Notes under the pieces: model-generated
Seen by the model: the letters and a program-made list of their open reading frames with translations, nothing else
What the model was told of the DNA's origin: nothing
Databases searched by the model: none
Assembly: GCA_002449335.1 (NCBI GenBank)
Contig: DKDL01000021.1
Location: 14,022 to 34,931 of the forward strand
Reading direction: 5' to 3'
DNA length: 20,910 nucleotides
From: Succinatimonas sp. UBA6849
Lineage (GTDB): Bacteria > Pseudomonadota > Gammaproteobacteria > Enterobacterales > Succinivibrionaceae
Translations under genes and position numbers: made by a program
Shown here: piece after piece, positions 1 through 7,533 of the stretch
Numbering within the stretch: the first letter of the stretch is position 1
Layout: the number at the start of each line of letters is the position of its first letter

Positions 1-133
1 AGCTGATTTAGCTGTAGCAGGTGGTAATCTTCATGCTGAGCATCAGGCAGAGAGTATGTATCCAGCAATTGATGGTCTAATCGATAAGGTTGACGGTCAG
101 TTAGTTAAGTATAAAGAGAAGTTAAAGTCATAA
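1..133 (+). CDS. hpf: Ribosome hibernation promoting factor Hpf, C-terminal end (partial)
   Basis: The window opens inside a gene. Reading from base 2 gives 43 codons and a TAA stop. The tail contains MYPAIDGLIDKVDGQL followed by KYKEKLKS, which matches the last helix of the HPF/RaiA family, where E. coli Hpf reads MYAAID.LIDKL. HPF binds the 30S decoding region and promotes ribosome dimerisation in stationary phase. The position just before ptsN and rapZ is the same as in the E. coli rpoN-hpf-ptsN-rapZ operon, which supports the call. The beginning of the gene lies outside the window, so length and start cannot be judged. A terminator follows the stop codon by 22 bases. Confidence 0.85.
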   Translation, partial: ADLAVAGGNLHAEHQAESMYPAIDGLIDKVDGQLVKYKEKLKS

Positions 134-155
134 TCGTTAACTTCAACAACGAGGA

Positions 156-183
156 GCCCTGCCATTGTGCAGGGCATTTTTTT
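156..183 (+). terminator. Intrinsic terminator after hpf
   Basis: A perfect 7-bp GC-rich stem (GCCCTGC at 156-162, GCAGGGC at 169-175) with a 6-base loop is followed by A and seven T. It lies between hpf and ptsN, so ptsN is probably expressed by partial read-through or from a start site that I cannot place in the 20 bases left. Confidence 0.85.
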
Positions 184-204
184 GGAAAAAAGAGGAATTA
201 GAAC

Positions 205-723
205 TTGATAGTACTGCCTAAAACACAAATACTGTCTCCTTTATTCTGTTTTAGTAAGAAAAGACTATTTGAAGAAATAGCTGAATGCGCTGCTTTTATT
301 ACTAAAAAGACTTCCAAAGAAATTATTTTTGCCCTAAATGAGAGGGAAAAACTAGGTACTACAGTATTTTTCCAAGGTGTAGCAATTCCTCATGCTGTAA
401 TACAGAGTTCAACTCCAACCTTTGCAATTTTAAGTATCCTAGATAAGCCTATAACCTTCAATTCCATCGATGCAGATGAACAGTTAGTAGATATTGCTTT
501 TAGCTTGTTTATTTCTCCTAAAGATGATGTAGAAAAAGTTGAGTCACTTTTAAAAAGTCTTACAATAGTTTTATCTAATGTCGATTTGTTGAATGCTTTA
601 CGACTATCTAAAAATGAAAAGCAAAAAGTTGAAGTGATCCTTAATCAGATTGATTTGTTATTAGATCATGTACAAGAAGGATTAGTAGACTCTTCAGAAA
701 TTGACAATCCTCATTTTCAATAG
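205..723 (+). CDS. ptsN: PTS IIA-like nitrogen regulatory protein PtsN (EIIA-Ntr)
   Basis: This is the terminal phosphoacceptor of the nitrogen PTS (PtsP-NPr-PtsN), which acts in the cytoplasm to regulate potassium uptake, stress responses and RapZ-linked processes. The protein has 172 residues, near the family norm of about 160. The active-site block GVAIPHA places the phosphorylated histidine at His63, and the block LDKPITFNSIDADEQLVDIAF matches the EIIA type-2 fold in part (LDKPITF, then VDIAF). The start is TTG at 205. An AAGAGGAA ribosome binding site seven bases upstream supports it, and no better ATG lies nearby. The stop at 721-723 is nine bases before rapZ. The normal downstream partner npr, which encodes the phosphodonor NPr, is not in this neighbourhood. 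Confidence 0.9.
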   Translation: MIVLPKTQILSPLFCFSKKRLFEEIAECAAFITKKTSKEIIFALNEREKLGTTVFFQGVAIPHAVIQSSTPTFAILSILDKPITFNSIDADEQLVDIAFSLFISPKDDVEKVESLLKSLTIVLSNVDLLNALRLSKNEKQKVEVILNQIDLLLDHVQEGLVDSSEIDNPHFQ

Positions 724-732
724 GAAATTTTT

Positions 733-1626
733 ATGACAAACAAAGTTGATCTTGTAGTTATATCAGGTCGATCAGGTTCAGGAAAAACCGTTGCCTTACA
801 TGCATTAGAAGATTTAGGTTTCTATTGCATCGATAATTTGCCTATTGTATTTCTAAAAGAGTTAATTGATTTAGCTAAGAAGAGCTATCCAAAAATTGCA
901 GTATCTTTAGACGTTAGAAACATTCCTATTAGCGATGATTATTCAGAATTGAATGATATTTACACTAAAGCTACCCATGATCCTGATATTAATGGCACTG
1001 TGATTTTTATTGATGCTGATGATCAGGTTTTAATTAAAAGATATTCAGAGACCAGACGTCTACATCCTCTATCACTGCACAATCTCTCTTTAAACGAAGC
1101 TCTGCAAAAAGAAACAGAAATCTTAAAGATCATCTCTTCAGTTGCTGATTTACGTATTGATTCAACCAATTTATCTGTTCACGAGTTATGTCAGCAAGTT
1201 GTAACTACCATTCAAGGCAAGCCATATAAGCAGATTGTTATCATCTTTGAATCTTTTGGTTACAAAGACGGTGTAACTAAAGATGCTGATTTTGTGTTTG
1301 ATGCTAGATTCTTACCAAATCCTTATTGGGAAAAAGAATTAAGAGAGTATTGTGGTCTAGAGCAACCTGTAAAAGACTTCTTTGCAAAATACCCAGAAGT
1401 AGAAGCTTATATTGATAAGATTGATGACCTACTCTTTGGTATCTTAAAACCTATAGAACAAAGTGACAGAAGTTATCTTACTGTAGCTATTGGCTGTACT
1501 GGAGGTTTTCACAGATCAGTGTATATAGCTCAAAGTCTGGCTGATAGGTTTAAAGAGCGCGGAATTTCCGTAAAAGTTCGTCATAGAACCTTACTTCGCA
1601 AGAAAAAAGAGCTTGTCTCAAAATAA
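733..1626 (+). CDS. rapZ: RNase adapter protein RapZ (YvcJ family P-loop protein)
   Basis: RapZ binds the small RNA GlmZ and recruits RNase E to cleave it, so tuning GlmS and amino-sugar synthesis for the cell envelope. The 297-residue protein starts with a Walker A motif, GRSGSGKT at residues 12-19. Its C-terminal half has the conserved GCTGGFHRSVYIAQ block and ends in a basic tail with RHRTLLRKKK, which in E. coli RapZ is part of the RNA-binding surface. The length is close to the usual 284. The ATG at 733 has only a weak AGGAAA site, which is consistent with translation coupled to ptsN nine bases before. A hairpin terminator follows. No npr gene follows, unlike in E. coli. Confidence 0.95.
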   Translation: MTNKVDLVVISGRSGSGKTVALHALEDLGFYCIDNLPIVFLKELIDLAKKSYPKIAVSLDVRNIPISDDYSELNDIYTKATHDPDINGTVIFIDADDQVLIKRYSETRRLHPLSLHNLSLNEALQKETEILKIISSVADLRIDSTNLSVHELCQQVVTTIQGKPYKQIVIIFESFGYKDGVTKDADFVFDARFLPNPYWEKELREYCGLEQPVKDFFAKYPEVEAYIDKIDDLLFGILKPIEQSDRSYLTVAIGCTGGFHRSVYIAQSLADRFKERGISVKVRHRTLLRKKKELVSK

Positions 1627-1637
1627 GATAATCAATG

Positions 1638-1666
1638 AGCACATACATTTTATGTGCTTTTGATTT
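1638..1666 (+). terminator. Intrinsic terminator after rapZ
   Basis: An 8-bp perfect stem (AGCACATA at 1638-1645, TATGTGCT at 1651-1658) with a 5-base loop is followed by a T-rich tail, TTTGATTTT. It separates the ptsN-rapZ unit from the mla operon. Confidence 0.75.
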
Positions 1667-1693
1667 TGAGAAAATCTTCAAAATCTATATAAT
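1666..1693 (+). promoter_or_regulatory. Sigma-70 type promoter for the mla operon
   Basis: TTGAGA at 1666-1671 (5 of 6 to the -35 consensus) and TATAAT at 1688-1693 (6 of 6) are separated by 16 bases. Transcription would start near 1700, giving a leader of about 85 bases before mlaF. It sits just after the rapZ terminator, so mla should be an independent transcription unit. This rests on sequence match alone. Confidence 0.6.
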
Positions 1694-1784
1694 CCAAATC
1701 GAAAATTCTCATCAATACAGTGCGGTATGTTTGCCTTATGTTTGGTAAAATATACGCATATAGACTTCTTTTGTGGAATTAAAC

Positions 1785-2579
1785 ATGAGTGATAATGCAC
1801 TGATTAAAGTAAGGAATGTATCGTTTTCTTATCAAAGTAAACAGATTTATAAAAATCTGACACTCGACATTCCAAAAGGAAAAATTACCGCAATTTTAGG
1901 ACCTTCAGGTACCGGTAAAACCACCATTCTAAGACTTATTGGTGCTCAGTTAACTCCTAATGAGGGAACCATCGAATTTGATGGAATTAATATCCATTCT
2001 TTAAATAGAAACGATTTATATAAGTTAAGACAAAGAATGAGTATGCTATTCCAAAGTGGAGCTTTATTTTCAGACATGAATGTTTTTGAAAATGTAGCAT
2101 TTCCTATTAGAGAACATACTAATTTACCTGAAGAGCTCGTCTATGACGTGGTCATGATGAACTTAGAAGCAGTGGGTATGAGAGCAGCTGCTAATTTATA
2201 TCCAGCAGAATTATCAGGTGGTATGGCAAGAAGAGCTGCCCTTGCACGTGCTATTGCTCTTGATCCTGATTTGGTTATGTATGATGAGCCTTTTGTAGGT
2301 CAAGATCCTATTACTAAAGGTGTTCTTGTAAAGTTAATCTCTGATATTAACAAATCTTTAGGTAAGACCTCTGTTGTCGTTACTCATGATGTTAAGGAGA
2401 TTTTAGAGATTGCTCACTACGTTTACATCTTAGCTGAAGGCTCTGTATTAGGTTGTGGTACTCCTGAAGAAATTAAGAACAGCAAAGATCCTAGAGTTAT
2501 GCAGTTTATTCAAGGAGACTTTGATGGTCCTTATGCCTTTAAATTAAAAGGCTCAGACAACTATATTGAGGAGCTGTAA
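1785..2579 (+). CDS. mlaF: Phospholipid ABC transporter ATP-binding protein MlaF
   Basis: MlaF is the cytoplasmic ATPase of the MlaFEDB inner-membrane complex, which moves phospholipids between the inner membrane and the periplasmic carrier MlaC to keep the outer membrane asymmetric. The 264-residue protein carries Walker A (GPSGTGKT, 39-46), Q-loop region MLFQSG (88-92), ABC signature LSGGM (143-147) and Walker B DE at 167-168 in the Mla-typical MYDEPFVGQDPI. I chose ATG 1785 over a GTG 12 bases upstream. The GTG has no ribosome binding site, whereas GTGGA lies about seven bases before the ATG. The stop overlaps the mlaE start by one base (TAATG), so the two are translationally coupled. Confidence 0.95.
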   Translation: MSDNALIKVRNVSFSYQSKQIYKNLTLDIPKGKITAILGPSGTGKTTILRLIGAQLTPNEGTIEFDGINIHSLNRNDLYKLRQRMSMLFQSGALFSDMNVFENVAFPIREHTNLPEELVYDVVMMNLEAVGMRAAANLYPAELSGGMARRAALARAIALDPDLVMYDEPFVGQDPITKGVLVKLISDINKSLGKTSVVVTHDVKEILEIAHYVYILAEGSVLGCGTPEEIKNSKDPRVMQFIQGDFDGPYAFKLKGSDNYIEEL

Positions 2580-3352
2580 TGTTAGGTTTCTTTGGATCTT
2601 TAGGAAGATACTTTTTAAAGAAAATAGCCTCATTAGGAAGATCAACTATTATCTTCTTTCATTCTATTTTCTCTTTACCAAACTTTAAAAAGACTTTTCC
2701 TGTATTAGTAAGCCAGATTTACTTTATTGGTGTTCAGTCAATTATCATCATCATTGTTTCTGGTCTTTTCATCGGCATGGTTTTAGGCTTACAGGGATTT
2801 AATATTCTTAAAGATTTCATGGCAACAGGATCTTTAGGTAGCTTAGTTTCTTTAGCAATTATCAGAGAATTAGGTCCTGTAGTTACAGCCTTGCTTTATG
2901 CAGGTAGAGCAGGTTCTGCTCTTACAGCAGAAATTGGTCAATTAAAGGCATCAGAACAGTTATCTGCTTTAGAAATGATGGCTGTTGATCCTCTAAAGAG
3001 AGTTATTGCTCCAAGATTCTGGGCAGGCATGATCAGTATGCCTATCTTATCTTTACTATTCTGCCTTGTTGGCATCTATGGTGGTAAGTTAGTTGGAGTA
3101 GATTGGTTAGGTCTTGATGATGGTATTTACTGGTCTAGTATGCAAGCTAGTGTGGATGCTTTAAAAGATCTTATTCCTATGATGATTAAGGCAGTCGCTT
3201 TTGGCTTTGTATGTACGTGGATAGCTCTGTTCAATGGCTATGATTGTAAGCCTACATCAGAAGGTATTAGTAGAGCTACAACTGCTACAGTGGTTCAGTC
3301 ATCACTGGCAGTTTTAGGTTTCGATTTCGTGTTAACAGCATTAATGTTCTAA
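2579..3352 (+). CDS. mlaE: Phospholipid ABC transporter permease MlaE
   Basis: MlaE is the integral inner-membrane permease (DUF140/MlaE family) that dimerises and forms the lipid path above MlaF. The 257-residue protein matches the usual length of about 260. It shows an N-terminal amphipathic segment, then about five hydrophobic stretches including VQSIIIIIVSGLFIGMVLGL. The family core is intact: IRELGPVVTALLYAGRAGSA and then AEIGQLKASEQLSALEMMAV (the EQLSALE coupling region facing MlaF). The C-terminal part has the conserved TSEGISRATT. A GAGGAG ribosome binding site lies inside the mlaF end, and mlaD follows after 13 bases. Confidence 0.95.
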   Translation: MLGFFGSLGRYFLKKIASLGRSTIIFFHSIFSLPNFKKTFPVLVSQIYFIGVQSIIIIIVSGLFIGMVLGLQGFNILKDFMATGSLGSLVSLAIIRELGPVVTALLYAGRAGSALTAEIGQLKASEQLSALEMMAVDPLKRVIAPRFWAGMISMPILSLLFCLVGIYGGKLVGVDWLGLDDGIYWSSMQASVDALKDLIPMMIKAVAFGFVCTWIALFNGYDCKPTSEGISRATTATVVQSSLAVLGFDFVLTALMF

Positions 3353-3365
3353 TTGGGTATTATTT

Positions 3366-3890
3366 ATGAAATATTTAAAAGCTGAAATTATGGTTGGCAT
3401 ATTTATGCTGTTAGGAATAATAGCAGCTGTGATCTTAGCCTTAAAAGTTGCAGGCCTAGTTTTAAACAGTAACAACCAGACTTATAAAGTTTATGCAAAT
3501 TTTGAGAATGTAGGCTCTCTGAGAATTAGAGCTCCAATTAGAATTGGTGGCGTTCTAATCGGTAGAGTAGGAGCTATTTCTTTAGATCCTAAGACCTTAT
3601 CTCCTGTTGTAGAGCTTGATATTGAAAAGCAATATGACAAATTATCAAGCGAGTCAAAAGCTTCAATTCAAACAGCAGGTATTATCGGTGAGCAGTACAT
3701 TAGTATTACTCCAGGCTTCTATGATGAGGATATGGGTTCAACCTATCTTAAAGATGGTGACGTAATCCATGATACAGGTTCAGCTTTAGTACTTGAGGAT
3801 TTAATATCTAAATTCGTATTCAATTCAAGTGCAGACAAGAAAGACTCTCAGGATAAAGAGCAGGCTAACAAAGAAGCAACAGCTCAATAG
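3366..3890 (+). CDS. mlaD: Phospholipid-binding MCE-domain protein MlaD
   Basis: MlaD is a single-pass inner-membrane protein whose MCE domains form a hexameric ring on the periplasmic face of MlaE and hand lipids to or from MlaC. The 174-residue protein (E. coli 183) has one transmembrane helix near residues 8-30, an MCE/MlaD domain around 38-117 with GSLRIRAPIRIGGVLIGRV, the pore-loop region GEQYISITPGF, and a helix with ALVLEDLISKFVF. It ends in a charged, low-complexity tail rich in K, D, E and Q, like the disordered tail of the E. coli protein. It is tightly packed between mlaE and mlaC. Confidence 0.95.
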   Translation: MKYLKAEIMVGIFMLLGIIAAVILALKVAGLVLNSNNQTYKVYANFENVGSLRIRAPIRIGGVLIGRVGAISLDPKTLSPVVELDIEKQYDKLSSESKASIQTAGIIGEQYISITPGFYDEDMGSTYLKDGDVIHDTGSALVLEDLISKFVFNSSADKKDSQDKEQANKEATAQ

Positions 3891-3901
3891 TAGGTGAAAT
3901 T

Positions 3902-4513
3902 ATGAAGAAAATTTTTAGTTATTTTTTAGCATTAGGAATTGCTTTATGTGGTGTGTCATCAGTTCAGGCTGCTGATAACAATCCCTATGAATTGGCTAAT
4001 GAAGTTGCTACTACAACCATTAACGATATTAAAGCTAACAAGGACAAGCTGTCAGATAGATCTGTAGCAGAAGGAATCATTGAAAAGGATCTTATTCCTT
4101 ATATTGATATCAAATATGCTGCTTACAAAGTTATCGGTACATCTTTAAAGGATACTTCAGCTGAAGAAAGACAGCGCTTTACTGATGAGTTTGCTGTTTA
4201 TATGAAGAACAGCTTAATTGATGTTTTAAGCAAATATACCAATCAGGATATCGTTCCAGCTAAAGTAGAGACCGTTGATCCTTCAACCAATCTAGTTTCT
4301 GTAAAACTGTTGATTAGAGAGACTGGTAAAAAGGATTTAGAGCTTGTTTTAAAGCTAAGAAAGAACAACAAGACCGGTCAGTGGAAAGCATTTGATCTTA
4401 TTGGTGAAAACATTTCAATGTTAGATGCAAAGATTTCAGAGTTATCACCAATTATCAAGAATAATGGTGTAGACGCTGCAATTGCAAAGCTTAAGTCAGG
4501 CGATAAGAAGTAA
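3902..4513 (+). CDS. mlaC: Periplasmic phospholipid carrier MlaC
   Basis: MlaC is the soluble periplasmic shuttle that carries a phospholipid between the outer-membrane MlaA-porin complex and MlaFEDB. The 203-residue protein has a clear Sec signal peptide: KK at 2-3, a hydrophobic core, and a probable cleavage after VQA near residue 23. The mature part follows the Tol-Tol-Ttg2 (MlaC) family pattern, including NPYELANEVA near the start, the segment IDIKYAAYKVIG, and a central part with RQRFTDEF. The AGGTGA ribosome binding site lies six bases before ATG 3902. mlaB follows after eight bases. No mlaA is seen in the window, which is normal because mlaA is usually unlinked. Confidence 0.93.
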   Translation: MKKIFSYFLALGIALCGVSSVQAADNNPYELANEVATTTINDIKANKDKLSDRSVAEGIIEKDLIPYIDIKYAAYKVIGTSLKDTSAEERQRFTDEFAVYMKNSLIDVLSKYTNQDIVPAKVETVDPSTNLVSVKLLIRETGKKDLELVLKLRKNNKTGQWKAFDLIGENISMLDAKISELSPIIKNNGVDAAIAKLKSGDKK

Positions 4514-4521
4514 TTGTAAGA

Positions 4522-4767
4522 ATGAATAAGATAGATAAATTAAACTTTGATTCTGTACCAAGCCTTTGGGACAAGAGAGAGGACTTATTCAAAGAGAATA
4601 CAGTTGATCTAAAAGATATTAGCTCAATTGATGTCTCTGGAATGGCTCTTCTTGTTAAATGGGCAAAGGCTCAAAAAGATCAAAAGTTACATCTTATCAA
4701 TGTACCTGTAAGTGCAATGAACCTAATCAATACTTACAGATTAGGTCAGTTGTTTGTATTAGACTAA
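4522..4767 (+). CDS. mlaB: STAS-domain protein MlaB
   Basis: MlaB is the small cytoplasmic STAS subunit that binds MlaF and stabilises or activates the MlaFEDB complex. The 81-residue protein (E. coli 97) shows the family core DLKDISSIDVSGMALLVKW, with the Asp-Val-Ser around the position of the key Thr/Ser of MlaB. It ends soon after the second conserved block, near LINTYRLGQLF. It is somewhat short at the N-terminus compared with E. coli, but the fold core is present. It is the last gene of the mla block. In E. coli mlaB is followed by ibaG and murA, and here darP follows after 27 bases instead. Confidence 0.88.
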   Translation: MNKIDKLNFDSVPSLWDKREDLFKENTVDLKDISSIDVSGMALLVKWAKAQKDQKLHLINVPVSAMNLINTYRLGQLFVLD

Positions 4768-4794
4768 ACTCTAATTTGATATAGAAAAGAAAAT

Positions 4795-5352
4795 ATGGCA
4801 GAACAACAACATTTTGAAGGTTTTGATGCTGAGCCAGAAGAGGGTAGCAGAAGCTCTCATAAGAGGGAAGCTCAAGCGATTAGAAAACTTGTAGAAAAGA
4901 TTGCTAATCTTGGAGAACAGAGTTTTAAATCACTGGTTATTCCTCAAGACGTTAAAGAGGCTTTGTTAGTAGCTCGTAAACTCAAGCCAAAATCTGATGA
5001 AAGACGTCGTCAGTTACAGTATGTAGCAAAGCTACAGAGAAACTATGATGACTCTGATTTAGAAAATCAGGTAAATATGTTAGGTGCTTCTTCAAAAGAA
5101 GATCCTAATACTATGAAACTAGAAAAATTAAGAGAGAATATGCTCAACGGTGGTGTTGAGGTCTTAAATGGATTCTGTTCTTTAATTCTAGATACTGATA
5201 GAAATAAGCTTAGAACTTTAATTAAGAAAGCTAAGGCTGAACTTACAGCAGATGCTGAGGCAAGTAAGCCTAATTCAAGAGCTTTATTCAAGTATTTAAA
5301 GAGTGAGATTGCAAGAGCAGGAGTTGAGATCCCTCAAGAACTGTTAAAGTAA
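4795..5352 (+). CDS. darP: Dual-action ribosome maturation protein DarP (YjgA, DUF615)
   Basis: DarP is a cytoplasmic factor that helps late assembly of the 50S ribosomal subunit, in particular the peptidyl-transferase centre. The 185-residue protein matches the family length. Supporting segments are SHKREAQAIRKLVEKIANLG, the central DERRRQLQYVAKL and, near the end, RNKLRTLIKKAKAE followed by SRALFKYLKSEI, all of which align with E. coli YjgA blocks (RRRQLQ, QQLRTLIRNAKKE, ARQIFQYLRE). The N-terminus is acidic and probably flexible. The start ATG 4795 is preceded by an AGAAAAGA stretch. It may be read from the mla promoter, since no terminator is visible in the 27-base gap. It is convergent with tldD; in many gammaproteobacteria darP instead lies next to pmbA. 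Confidence 0.92.
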   Translation: MAEQQHFEGFDAEPEEGSRSSHKREAQAIRKLVEKIANLGEQSFKSLVIPQDVKEALLVARKLKPKSDERRRQLQYVAKLQRNYDDSDLENQVNMLGASSKEDPNTMKLEKLRENMLNGGVEVLNGFCSLILDTDRNKLRTLIKKAKAELTADAEASKPNSRALFKYLKSEIARAGVEIPQELLK

Positions 5353-5387
5353 TAGACTACCTTAAAAAGCCTCTCAAATAGCAGTAT

Positions 5388-5428
5388 GTAGATGAGTAGG
5401 TTGATAGTGAATAGTTAGATGAATAGTT
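5388..5428 (+). repeat. Short degenerate tandem repeats in the darP-tldD gap
   Basis: Three imperfect copies of a unit like TAGATGARTAG occur in a row between the two stop codons. They have no clear role and may simply be low-complexity DNA. Confidence 0.35.
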
Positions 5429-5469
5429 AAGTCAGACAAGGTGAAAGCATCACAGTGTCTGACTTTTTA
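5429..5469 (+). terminator. Intrinsic terminator between convergent darP and tldD
   Basis: A perfect 10-bp stem (AAGTCAGACA at 5429-5438, TGTCTGACTT at 5456-5465) with a further small GTGA/TCAC stem in the loop is followed by TTTTT on the plus strand. It fits termination of darP best. On the minus strand the hairpin is the same but the T-run is poor, so its effect on tldD is less certain. Confidence 0.8.
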
Positions 5470-5471
5470 AT

Positions 5472-6914
5472 TTAAGCTTTAGTACCGCCAACAGTAATAG
5501 AATCTATTTTTACTGTAGGTTGACCGATTCCAACAGGGACGGATTGTCCTGCCTTACCGCAAACGCCAATACCAGCATCAAACTCAAGATCATTACCTAC
5601 CATTGATACTTGTTGCATGGTCTTAGGACCGTTACCAATTAAAGTAGCTCCCTTGATAGGGGTTGAGATTTTACCGTCTTCAATTAGATATGCCTCAGAG
5701 GTTGAGAATACAAATTGACCAGAGGTGATATCAACCTGACCGCCTTTAAAGTTAACAGCATAGATACCATCTTTTACTGAAGATAAGATCTCTTCTTTTG
5801 TAAAATCACCTTTTTGCATATAGGTATTGGTCATTCTAGGCATTGGAAGACAGTTATAGCTCTCACGTCTGCCATTACCAGTAGGTTTCATATGCATCAG
5901 CATGGCATTCTGTCTGTCTTGCATATATCCTTTTAGGATTCCCTTTTCGATAAGCACATTAGATGCTGTATCAGTACCTTCATCATCAAAGCTCATAGAG
6001 CCTCTTCTGTTAGGAATAGTACCATCATCGATGATAGTACAAGCATCAGATGCTACTTTCTGTCCAATCTTTCCTGTAAAAGCTGAAGAGCCTGTTCTGT
6101 TGAAGTCACCTTCAAGTCCATGACCTACTGCTTCATGTACTAAAACACCAGGCCAACCTGCACCTAAAACAACAGTCATGGTACCAGCAGGAGCTGGTAT
6201 TGCCACCATGTTTACAGAAGCGATTCTTACTGCTTCTTTAACAAGATCTTTTAATGAATTGTTTTTTAATAATTCTTCTAAAAGAATGGCACCACCGGCG
6301 CTGGCATAACCTACTTCTCTTCTGCCATCTTTTTCCATAACTACAGAAACAGAGAGATGAACCATAGGTTTGATATCATATCTTGAAGGATTATCTGTAG
6401 GCATTACTAAGGTGGTTCTGTGAGTGCATGATAATCCAGCCATTACCTGAACTACTCTAGGATCAAGAGCTCTAGCTTCAGCATTTAAGATTTCTAAAAT
6501 CTTAGCCTTTTTAGCTCTATCCATAGAAAAGATAGGATCATCACTAACATATAAAGCATTGGTCTTTTTAACACCGTTATTGATATCAATACTGTTACAG
6601 TTATGACCTTTACTAATTGAATGAGCTGCAGAGCAAGCTTCATAAAGAGACTTATTATCTAATACATCAGAGTAAGCAAAGCCTGTTTTAGCACCGTCAA
6701 TTGCTCTTACTCCAACACCCTGACTAATGTTAAAAGAGCCTCCTTTGACAATACCTTCTTCTAGAGAAAAGCTCTCTGAGACAACTCTTTCAAAAAAGAG
6801 ATCGCCAAAGTTGATATTTCTTTCACATAGTAATTTAAGCGCTTTGTTTGCACTCTCTTCAGTGATATCACTATTACCCCAAAGGATAGATTTAGTTTTT
6901 TCGTAATTATCCAT
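5472..6914 (-). CDS. tldD: Metalloprotease TldD
   Basis: TldD forms a heterodimeric cytoplasmic protease with TldE (PmbA). It degrades unfolded peptides and matures some peptide substrates such as microcin B17 and the CcdA antitoxin. The 480-residue protein matches the usual length of 481. The zinc site is intact: HEAVGH at residues 260-265 (HExxxH) and the third ligand region GVCGKAGQSVPVG with Cys452. The block GAGWPGVLVHEAVGHGLEGD is highly characteristic. It is the last gene of the mreB-mreC-mreD-maf-tldD string, 30 bases after maf, with an AAGAG site before ATG 6914. The partner pmbA begins at 20402 on the other strand. Confidence 0.96.
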   Translation of the reverse strand: MDNYEKTKSILWGNSDITEESANKALKLLCERNINFGDLFFERVVSESFSLEEGIVKGGSFNISQGVGVRAIDGAKTGFAYSDVLDNKSLYEACSAAHSISKGHNCNSIDINNGVKKTNALYVSDDPIFSMDRAKKAKILEILNAEARALDPRVVQVMAGLSCTHRTTLVMPTDNPSRYDIKPMVHLSVSVVMEKDGRREVGYASAGGAILLEELLKNNSLKDLVKEAVRIASVNMVAIPAPAGTMTVVLGAGWPGVLVHEAVGHGLEGDFNRTGSSAFTGKIGQKVASDACTIIDDGTIPNRRGSMSFDDEGTDTASNVLIEKGILKGYMQDRQNAMLMHMKPTGNGRRESYNCLPMPRMTNTYMQKGDFTKEEILSSVKDGIYAVNFKGGQVDITSGQFVFSTSEAYLIEDGKISTPIKGATLIGNGPKTMQQVSMVGNDLEFDAGIGVCGKAGQSVPVGIGQPTVKIDSITVGGTKA

Positions 6915-6944
6915 TTTTAGAACTCTTTTAAGAAATTTACAGAA

Positions 6945-7532
6945 CTATTTCTTTGCGTCTTTTACTTTAGGAACAATTCCAAAATCTTTTAAGCACTCTC
7001 TAACTTCGCAGATAGGCAAGCCAATAACAGTACTTACTGAGCCTTTTACTTTTTCAATCAGCATTGAAGCAATACCCTGTAAAGCATAGGCTCCAGCCTT
7101 GTCATCGCCCTCACCAGAGTTTACATAGGTCCAAATAAGCTCATCATCTAATGGAGCAAATGTAACCTCTGTTGCACATACAAAGCTTCTAATTTTTTCG
7201 TTTTGTTGAATGGTAGTTCCTGTATAAACAGAGTGAGTCTTACCTTGTAACTTTTTAATCATCAAAAAGGCATCATCTCTATCTTTTGGTTTACCTAAGA
7301 TCTCTGCGTTTAAAGATACGACAGTATCAGCAGCAATAACTACTGCATCAGGGGATTCTTTGGCTACAATGGAAGCTTTGAGTTTTGATAGCCTTTTGAC
7401 AAGCTCTGAGGGGATTTCATCTTTAATTACAGATTCATCTGCATGAGGGATCACAATAGAAAAAGGGATCCCTAAATAAGACAGAAATTCTTTTCTTCGA
7501 GGAGAGCCTGAAGCCAGAATTAGTTTGTTCAT
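6945..7532 (-). CDS. maf: Maf/YhdE-type nucleoside triphosphate pyrophosphatase
   Basis: Maf proteins hydrolyse non-canonical or excess NTPs; YhdE-type members act on dTTP and UTP. The 195-residue protein opens with LILASGSPRRKEFL, the Maf substrate-binding signature (SGSPRR at residues 8-13). It has AADTVVSLNAEILGKP in the middle and DKAGAYALQG near the end, which resembles YhdE rather than YceF. I chose ATG 7532, 11 codons inside the longest frame, because it gives the canonical N-terminus and lies one base after the mreD stop. The longer frame would overlap mreD. The position after mreBCD is the same as in E. coli (mreBCD-yhdE). Confidence 0.93.
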   Translation of the reverse strand: MNKLILASGSPRRKEFLSYLGIPFSIVIPHADESVIKDEIPSELVKRLSKLKASIVAKESPDAVVIAADTVVSLNAEILGKPKDRDDAFLMIKKLQGKTHSVYTGTTIQQNEKIRSFVCATEVTFAPLDDELIWTYVNSGEGDDKAGAYALQGIASMLIEKVKGSVSTVIGLPICEVRECLKDFGIVPKVKDAKK

Positions 7533-7533
7533 A

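Noticed and set aside
5388..5428. CRISPR-like repeats between darP and tldD
   Set aside because: The units are about 11-13 bases, degenerate and without spacers, so they are not a CRISPR array.
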